Origin: Sarocladium kiliense
Taxonomy: Eukaryota; Ascomycota; Sordariomycetes; Hypocreales; Sarocladiaceae
DNA: 64,000 nucleotides
Direction: 5' to 3'
Assembly: GCA_030734395.1 (NCBI GenBank)
Contig: JAUZTG010000029.1
Location: forward strand, 124,001 to 188,000
In this document: piece after piece, positions 56,185 to 64,000 of the stretch
Numbering within the stretch: the stretch's first letter is position 1
How the letters are laid out: every line of letters starts with the position of its first letter
The notes under the pieces: model-generated
The model's input: only the letters and a program-made list of their open reading frames with translations
What the model was told of the DNA's origin: nothing
The model's database searches: none
Position numbers and translations under genes: made by a program

Positions 56185-57606
56185 TCACCTCATAGCATTC
56201 TGCTGCTCCATCGCAACAACAAGTTCATCTGTATCCATATCCGTCACCTTCCCAGCCGTCGCATTGCCCCCCGTATTCGCTGCTGCAGCCATCGGCACAG
56301 CCAACCCTAACAACGCGCCAGCCTCGCCAAACCTCCCTAGTCCCGTCGCCGCCCTCCTCCAAACATGGAGTCTCGAACCAAAAGGTTGTAACGAGCGGTA
56401 AAGATGCACTCCATACCCTGCTGAAAGTCCAAATGCCAGGATGCCGAGGGCCAGACTCCATGTCCGCGTGTCTAGGGTTTTGAGACCGAGGGCATGGCGT
56501 TCTGCGCGGCGACGGGTTTCGAAGGCGTAGATGTCTCCGATGGTCGGGACGTGTCTGATGGTGCTGTCGAGGATACGGCCGGTGAAGTGTGCAAATCCTA
56601 GGTTTGTAGGTGCGCACAATGGGATCTCGCCTGGCTCCTTGAGACAGGTCTTTTGCATCCTGTCAACAAAGGCAGAGAGCTTAGGCGTCTTTTGCACAAG
56701 CCAATCTTTGAGGAACGATCGGGGTACGGGTGCCTCGCGCATGAGAAGCAAGTATCCAAATGCAAGGCAGTCCACCGAGGAAACCTGCACATCCTCGAAG
56801 AAGCGAACTTCCTCCTTCTCCTCCGAAGCATGCATTAGCTTCAGAATCCCAGAAAGGCAATCCTCTACCAACGCAAATAGCCGTATTGCCGCCTTCTCCT
56901 CAGCAGTCATTTCTCCGCCGACGGTTCGCTGTCCCTTGACCCTGGGTAAATGCCTCCTCACGGTCTCCGGTAGCCTATCACTTCCCAACGCACTGCCTCC
57001 ACTAGGATCAAAATCTCGATCTAAGTCTCCCAACCGCAGATGCTCGGTCCTTTTCAACGCTCCATCACGTATCAACGTCGGCACCGTCCAGGTAAGAGGG
57101 AAGGATAGGAGTGTGGAGTAAGCGGGGCGTGTGGTTGCTATCCAGTTTGCAGAGGAGACGTAGAGAGACAGGTCGAGGAGGGGAGAAGCGTGTGCTGTCA
57201 GGTAGGCGGTGAAGGCATGAAGGTCGGCACGCTGACTTGGGGAGGTTCGTAGGGTGGAATCGAGATCGCGGGCGAGGGAATGAGAGGCCAGGTAGCGTGT
57301 GATGTTCGAGTAGCCGCTCGTCCAGACGCCGTCGTGGTTCAAGGCAGGAAGAAGGTCTGGAAGGAGGTTTGTTAGCGAGCTGTGACAAGGAAGAGCCTAG
57401 AGCACAAAGAGGTGTTGCAATAGTAAAGCGAGGGTTGGTAACGGAGAGGACGTACTGTCTGCACTGCCGGAAGGATCATTGCTGGGTACGAGGCGCCAAT
57501 CGGTTGGTGATGCAGCGGCATGATGAAGGTAGGCGACCGCGGCGATGCATTCGGCATCAATGGAGGGCAGGCCAAAGGCCGGACCCCAGATATGAAGCTC
57601 AAGCAT
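56185..57606 (-). CDS. SAM37: Sam37/metaxin-like subunit of the mitochondrial sorting and assembly machinery
   Basis: Outer mitochondrial membrane protein that works with Sam50 and Sam35 in insertion of beta-barrel proteins. Exons (minus strand) 57606-57456 and 57356-56185 give 440 aa. The first exon encodes MLELHIWGPAFGLPSIDAEC, the diagnostic N-terminal strand and helix of the metaxin/Tom37 GST-like fold. Splicing of the 99-bp intron (branch GCTAAC) joins DPSGSAD to NLLPALNHDGVWTSGYSNIT, exactly the usual continuation. VDCLAFGYLLLMREAPVPRS is the conserved C-terminal GST-like helix. Near the end are hydrophobic segments (LALGILAFGLSAGYGVHLYR and AGALLGLAVPMAAAANTGG), likely membrane anchors. 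The ATG at 57606 is chosen because the codon two upstream in frame is GTG rather than ATG. An overlapping upstream frame with a true ATG at 57845 exists but is not part of this protein. Confidence 0.93.
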
Positions 57607-58340
57607 ATGCACGCGCGCACTTGAGGGCGTGAGCAGGAAGCGAAGCGCCTACGACGCTGCCTGGGATGTTTCTTCCCAAGCTGCTCGTAGCTTCCTTGAG
57701 TCACTAGCAACACCCCTGTTGGACTGCTGGGAGTAAGTTTGGATCGAGGCCAGGCGGGTATATCGTCAAGGATGAATGACAAGGCTGAAAGGATTGCCTT
57801 GATCTGGTTGGTGGACTGATTGCGTCGAGTTGCTGTGGTCGCCATGCAAAGGTGACGCGGGTCACGTTCAGGGTCGTTTCGCAGCCTCGTGGCGACCCAA
57901 GCGGCAGCCGAGCGGCTAACAGCGCGCGCTTAGTGCCTGCGTTGCACTGCTGCACCTAAGCGCGGGAATTGGGTTTCCCTCATGTCACGTCGCAGCGCAT
58001 CACAGTGCATTCACATCGCAACCCCAGACTTGGCCGTTTCAGAAAAAAAGTATCTGGCCTTTGACAGTGAGACTCTTGGATCAGCTTCCCGGGCCACAAC
58101 AAACCCTGTCGCGATGCTGGAGGTACAAGTTGAACATGTCACTAGCTGTTCCTGCCTTATTCTGCAGCCTTATCCATCCTAACCGCCATCACACTCCACA
58201 ACCTGGTACCGATCTTCAACGATTATAGCAGAAAGTTCACTTTACCTGCCTCCTTCAAGAGCCGCCGTTGCTTCATGTTCGTCCAAGTTTAGAAGTTCAC
58301 GCAGGAATGAACACACGCTAACCTCCTCTACAAGGGTGTC

Positions 58341-58376
58341 ACACCACACCACCACCACCACCGCCGCCGCCGCCAC
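58341..58376 (+). repeat. (ACC)n/(GCC)n microsatellite
   Basis: A run of ACC-type triplets passes into GCC-type triplets over about 35 bases in non-coding DNA. Confidence 0.8.
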
Positions 58377-60174
58377 TACCCATTAAACATCGAGGAATCT
58401 ATCTCCCGTCCCATCACCCGGCACCACCACTATCAATATAACATCGACAACTGCGAATCGACAATGTCACCTGCCGTGGCAAATTCTCCGCATCAACCCC
58501 CCGACAGAAAGACCGATCTTGCCCAGAATAGCCAGACCTCACACGTCTCAAACGCCTGAACGCAACACCAACCCCCATCCTCTCTGTTATCCACACATAC
58601 ACATCCTCCTCCCCTGACGATCAACCGTTTCAGGACACCTTGCTATTCTGCCGCTCTACATCTCGCTCTCAACATCTTGTATGTAGGTACGTGTAAGCGA
58701 AGAACGCCCGTTCTCGCCACCTTTACCATTCATCCGATCAACCCACTGCAACTGGGGTCCGTGCCATTTGCTTCACCTCAATAGCGCACGGTCCCTCTCT
58801 CTCCTTCATTTCAGCATCTGGTAATAATAACAAGGACAAACGGGGTGTATTGCGCGTGCTCTCAAGGCGAAGCACTCTCCGCTGTGGTCTCTAGCTATGA
58901 CCTAAAATGACACGCGGTGCACGCCCCTAAACCGAGGCGAAGAGCCCACAGTACAAGATTCTCAGCGTCCTGAAGAAATCACACACCCCTTGGCGGACGC
59001 TAGAATTCCGGGTGGAAGCATTCATCGAAGGAATTTTTTTGCGAAGGCAACGGGCCTCGGCTCATGAGATTTGTATCCGTACCTTAGGACTATTGCTCCG
59101 TGCACAATCCTCTCTCATCTCGGCAGTCGGGACCAAAACTGTCCAGACATCTATCTGTGTCAGGAACCTCCTCCCCCGTGTGTCGATCTGGCTCGCTTAA
59201 ATCCAAGGTCCTGCGTGCCTGCCCACATGTCTATCGTCACCGGGACTATATCCTCTCGCCTCGAGAGATTCGGTCTTAAGATTGTGACTATCTCCGATCA
59301 TAATTATGGTCACGCAATCCCGTCAATCCATTTCCTATAACGGTAGATACGACAAGCCACGCTTCGCCATCACACGTGTCATGGCGGCACAATACCTGTA
59401 CTATATCCTCCTTAACACAGCATCTTATTCACCCGTGAAACCAATCATTGCACTTCATCTACCGCTCCCGGCTGTTGATCCTTTGTCCCCTGAGGATCTC
59501 TTGCTATCTCATCACGCGCCACAGGTTCACCTTTCCTACCTAGTCATATTGTGTGTATATCACCGATAGCTAAACAAATCGTCCCCAGTCTGAAGACCAC
59601 CGATCCACAGCTATGATGCCCTCATCCTCATCAAAGTCAAGATCGACAACATCCCACAAGCCCCTTGTGACCATCAACCCCCCTTTTCTTCACAGGGAAC
59701 AAAAAAGCAGGGACCCGATGCTCATCTCTTCAATCATCTGCATCAGGGGTCCCTCCCCGAAAGCCACCCCACCAGCGGGACCCCTATTCTCCACGGCGGT
59801 TTTCTAACCCTCACTACAAATTTCACAAGTTCAACTCATTTCACCGCCTGCACGCACTCAAAATTCAAAATGAACACCCGAACGGAAAAGAACGGGTCAG
59901 GGTTCAATGCACAAGTCCACATCGCTGAAATGGCGTTCGTCACATGTCTCTGAGTGCAGACTAAAGAACAAGCGGATGCCTATCCGGTACAGCGGAAATG
60001 ACAGCCCCCAGGTTTCCACTTAAAAAAACTGACAGAAGAGAAATTATATGACCCTGGAAATAATAAGTGATGCCTGAATAGCTGAGCTCAAGCATAATTT
60101 CCGCATTATTAAAGTTTCTTTTTGGGTCCATTCGCATCTAGCGATGAGATCATTAATCCTCATGCAGCTCATCT

Positions 60175-60176
<2 letters not shown>

Positions 60177-60206
<30 letters not shown>
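60177..60206 (+). repeat. Poly-T homopolymer, 30 bases
   Basis: An uninterrupted run of 30 T (poly-A on the minus strand). No matching target-site duplication was seen at its ends, so a retroposed tail is possible but unsupported. Exact length may vary by assembly. Confidence 0.8.
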
Positions 60207-60209
<3 letters not shown>

Positions 60210-61954
60210 TTGCCAGGCCCCTGTCAACGTATCATCAAGATCGTCCAAAAGCAACACTACTTTAGCTTGGGTAGGCTTTCTCTCCCTTGACTCCCCCTAT
60301 CGAGCAAACAAACAACAGGCACCGCCTTAACCGTAAAATACTATTACTGCTATTCTTACTTTTCCTCAATACTAGCGTCATTGAAAGAATTAGAACACGA
60401 AAACAACGCGTTAGCCCCTGCATACCTTGATTACGATATTCCCCCAACCCCCAATGCTCCTCGCCACACACCACCAGTTCGTCCACCAGCAACTGAGACA
60501 TAGTTTTGACGCGGACCGCTTTGTGCTACCTTGAGCCCACTGTAAGGAGAGACATGCTCATTAAGCGCGGGGAAGGGAAGGGGTTGGAATGCGGCCACAT
60601 CGGATCGGGCTGTGGCCGTGAACGCAGGACTGCGCGCGTGAAAAAGGTTCCATGCCGATTAGGGACTGTGGCCGCGCCACGTACTCATGTACGCCATCTG
60701 CTCAACGCGCGTATAGCCTCATGGAGCAATCGTGTGCGCGAGATCTGAACCAAATTTCGGGTTATCACTTCTTTCGTGAGTGTTCACCGACGGCTGGAAT
60801 CATGAATGAGGTGAGAAGTCTTGTTTGTATGTGTGAAATCTCGTGAAAAGTCCCTGTTGTATTTCCCGCACCGAGTGATCAGTGAACAAACTCGGCAAGT
60901 GTATCCCTCTATATAGTAAAAAAGCCAGATTTCCAAACAGTGCATAAAGAAGCCAAAGTGTATGTGAGGGGGTATCGGTTGGAACGCAATGTGTAATGTG
61001 TGGGATGGATGTATGCAGAAACGAGTGGAAAAGACACGGAGAAGCTTTTGTGCCCTGAAGGATGCATCTCTTCTAGCTGTGCTGGGCTGTGGCTGTATCG
61101 CCTGACGTGCTGAAAATGCAACCATGTTTCCCGCTCCTTGATCCTCCGCAGTCCAATGAGACGTAAATGTAATATGCCCTCCTCATGGCGGCGTCCAAGC
61201 GCCCCTTCATAAACCAATGTAAGCCATTTGATGCTTGCCCCTCGCCAGTCCAAAGGAAAAATCAAGATAACAAAGCCCGCCGTAATGCATGAGTGCAGGT
61301 GGAGTCCCGCATTAAAAGGATGTGTATAATAGTAGTACAGTATCGCCGGCTTGATCGATGACCCGCCTCCGGGCTGTCCATCACGCACGAGACAATATGG
61401 AAGAGAAGATCCAGGCGTATGAGCCAGCTCAGACGGTGGTGACGGTGGTGGTGAGGGAGGCCCGTTATGCGGCCGCTGCCACGCTGGCGGTGGACCGCCC
61501 CTCCACCTCCGTGGACAACTCATGATGTGGTCCCCAGATAGATGCGGCCATTGTGCAAATCCGGTGGATGAAGCCATCTTAATTGGCCAGCCCTATTGAA
61601 TTGCATTTCGAAAATGGAGAAATCCAAGGCAGACGTGGGCAGTGCTCGCAGTTCGGGCTGCATCAGGCGAAATGGGGATCAGTTGTCGTAAGATATGTCT
61701 GTGGTGCTCTTCATGATTGGACTGCAATGCACGGTAATATATGACGCGCATGGCCGACCGGTAGATCATGGTTCGAGGCGTTGTGCATCGATGACACCCA
61801 AGCGGTTGCAGCTTCTGGTAAAGCTGTCTGTAAGCCACTGCGTTGAATGGCGTGGGTTTGCCAAGAATCGCTATCGTCCGAGAGATAAGTTGCTGAGTCG
61901 AGTACGAGTGAGGTTGACGATGCCAGACCTAAAATGGTGAACATCGCCCATCCT

Positions 61955-61972
61955 CTACCCACGCTTGGGTAG
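61955..61972. repeat. Small perfect inverted repeat
   Basis: CTACCCA at 61955-61961 pairs with TGGGTAG at 61966-61972, with a four-base loop. It lies in non-coding DNA; no poly-T follows, so it is not a typical terminator. Confidence 0.5.
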
Positions 61973-64000
61973 CGGGGGTAGGGGCCGGCTGGGTGGTGGC
62001 CCAGGGCAGGGAGGAAGTTGCGATGGTCTTTGAGCAGGCATGTTGTATAGTTGTGAGCTTTGTCAATGGACAAAGTCGTGAGTGCTGGATGATTCGGCTT
62101 GGAAAATGGACCAAGAGTTTGTGCAAGCTATGGTTGGTCGGCGGTAGGTGCAAGATGGTGGTGTGAGCGTCAGTTGTAGTGGGTTGAAGATGGTTGTGAT
62201 GTTCCAGGTATAAGTAGAAGATATTCTTCAAGCACGGTGATGTTTGTCTGCCTGGAGATGTTTCGATGAATCTTGTCTGATGAGGAGAGGATCACAAGGC
62301 AGAAGCGTGGTGGGGAGTTGCTGCCTTTAAGTAAACGGCCATTCACACGGTCATTCCGGCAGCCGAGTCTGGCAGCAGGGCAACAAGGCGGACAATTTTA
62401 GTCGCAAGGAGACGCCATCGCACTGAGAACAATTTCAACCAGGGGGGACGAGGATGGGGGAGGGGTGTGTGTGCAAAGAGCAGACCTCCGATGCCCCCCT
62501 TCGCCTGTCACGCGCTGGAATGAGCGCCAGCGGCACCATTAGACAAAGCAGTGAGCCGTACGGAGTACATGGCGGGAACAGGTACTTGGAATGTATGTAC
62601 CGAGACCGAGGCAGGGCCACTGGGGAGCGCCCTTCTGTGGAACGGTACTTGGCTGTTGGGCGGCAATGCCGTCCAACGGCGGGTACCTCGGAGGCTACAC
62701 CGCATCGCGCCCCTTCCTCCATCTTCAACCCCTGTGTGCCTGAATAGACCCAAGTGGGAAGGGGGGTGGGCGCTGAGTGAAAAGAGAGCAGCGGTGACGC
62801 AGCCCAAGAACGAACAGCAGCTTCAGCCCCAGGCGCAGCGCCCAGCCCGTGTGGATGGGAAATTGAAACAGGCACCAAGCAGCACTGACATCCCTGTCGC
62901 CAACGTGTGTGACCCCTGTCGCAGCTTGGGGGAGGCTGCCCTTGGAGTCCTGCGCCGTGAACATGCCAGAGGCTGCCAAATCCGGGCGTTCGTGTGGTGC
63001 GTGCGTACTGCTCAGATGCTGCTCATTCATTATGTCTGCCCCCTTGAATTGCTGTTGGGGCTCGGACTCGGGCTGGTCCTTGCTTGTGTCAGCTCCTGTG
63101 AGATTGACAATTTCAGACACCAAAATGCTTCGTGTCCGTTCTCGTGTCTCGATCGTAAGGTGCGCAAAGGATGATGGCGTGCTGAAAGATCAAGACACCC
63201 CTTGCTTTTGGAAGTAGACCGGACGATTCGTGATCCGTGCTTGAAAGAGCATTTACATCTCACAAGCCGGTGCGTGGAGTGGAGGAAGTGGAATGACCAT
63301 GAGGGCAGGGCGAGCCAGTATCGCGCATCATTAGCCGTCTTTGTTCCACGAGGCCTAGTATACTCCTTCGATTGTCCGTCACTACAGAGTACAACTGTCC
63401 AGTTGAAGCGGTCTGCCTCTGCGCCGGCAACGCACTTGCGTTTCGGTCGGTGGAAGCAACAATTGAGGATGGACTTGACCGCTGGAGACGATGGCTCCAA
63501 ATTCAGGGAGACACTCCGTCACGCATCCCCACCGCCTGTTCCAAACATGTGGAGTGAGAACTGGTAGGAGCGTCCTTCTCGAAGGAACTTAGGCCTCCAT
63601 CGTGAACTGTGCGAAGCATCACACATTTTCGTCCCATTTCATTGTTATGCAGCCTCACCATTGTGTGCTGGCGGCCGGGAAGCGCGCCGGCGGACGCCAG
63701 CCACCCGTAGTCTTGATGATCTTGCAACCGGCACCTTTTAGCATGGTGATGCCGCGTGGTTGTGGCCATCTAGTTAGTCTCCCAATTTCGCAAAACGAGG
63801 TTGGGTCCGTCCCCAACTCAGTATCAACAAGCTAAGACTACTCCGTAACTGATTCATCGATCGCAGCTTATCCCCGCGTACGACAGCCCAGAGCCCAAAT
63901 CATGCGCGGGGGAGCATACGCCAACCCCTTACGATGAGAGGCCATGGATGCATCTGCGGTCCGATCAGCAGACTGTACAGTGCGTGACTTGTCCGACATT

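Larger units (their letters stand above)
57607..64000. other. 6.4-kb region without a supported gene
   Basis: Frames up to 222 codons exist (longest with a real ATG: minus strand, 61577-60909), but none has recognisable domains, and the longest is a mix of Pro-rich and compositionally odd sequence. The plus strand at about 58170-58900 and 59300-59800 is rich in C and T, as in long fungal leaders. Simple repeats and a small hairpin are listed separately. The region may be the extended upstream part of a gene beyond the right edge, or a non-coding transcript; both are inference. Confidence 0.45.

Noticed and set aside
60909..61577. Minus-strand frame of 222 codons with a true ATG
   Set aside because: No recognisable domain, odd composition with a Pro run, and no sign of splicing or a leader; kept only as a remark in the gap entry.
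1..64000. CRISPR arrays, prokaryotic operons, rRNA genes, complete transposons or viral insertions
   Set aside because: No evenly spaced repeats, no rRNA words, no transposase, reverse transcriptase or terminal repeat pairs were seen; the window is ordinary fungal nuclear DNA.

Overview
The window is nuclear DNA from a filamentous ascomycete (Pezizomycotina). The genes carry short spliceosomal introns (about 48-200 bp) with GT..AG ends and CTAAC/CTGAC-type branch sites. The families are typical of such fungi: a CFEM protein, a Zn2Cys6 regulator, a CBM1 esterase, a BimC kinesin and a Pff1-type vacuolar protease. A Dothideomycete is my best guess, but that is inference. I annotate 21 coding genes (one cut by the left edge) and one decayed gene. 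Exon borders were placed by hand from splice signals and reading-frame continuity and have not been checked against transcripts.

Layout. 1-6.7 kb: the start of an unrecognised Gln/His-rich protein on the minus strand, a broken alpha/beta-hydrolase relic, a DHA2-type MFS transporter and, tail-to-tail with it, an adenine/adenosine-deaminase-family enzyme with an altered active-site motif. 6.7-9.5 kb: no gene seen. 9.5-19.3 kb: a plus-strand run of four genes: an allantoate-permease-like MFS transporter, branchpoint-bridging protein (SF1/BBP), the vacuolar M28 protease Pff1 and a lipid-droplet-type hydrolase. 19.3-27.5 kb: gene-poor, holding only a GPI-anchored CFEM protein. 27.5-31.4 kb: a PHAF1-family protein and a convergent amidase.

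32-44.6 kb is the accessory, catabolic-looking part: a Hol1-like MFS transporter, a Zn2Cys6 regulator, a secreted CE1 esterase with a CBM1 cellulose-binding tail, an alpha/beta hydrolase, a short-chain dehydrogenase and a second DHA2 transporter. Four neighbouring genes here (regulator, esterase, hydrolase, dehydrogenase) lie on the minus strand, and the esterase, hydrolase and dehydrogenase each have a TATA-like box. A plausible reading is import and breakdown of esterified plant cell-wall products, but the substrate is not visible in the sequence.

45.4-57.6 kb is a dense block of conserved housekeeping genes: kinesin-5, an Rrn9-type Pol I initiation factor, Nop7/pescadillo, the GPI-transamidase subunit Gab1/PIG-U and the mitochondrial outer-membrane assembly subunit Sam37. 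57.6-64 kb holds no gene I can support, only simple repeats and pyrimidine-rich DNA.

I found no complete transposon, no polyketide or nonribosomal peptide synthase, no convincing tRNA or rRNA and no CRISPR. The observations most worth testing are a long branch-site-rich first intron in the gene for the branch-site-binding protein, the deaminase with a replaced HAGE motif, and the esterase/transporter/regulator neighbourhood.
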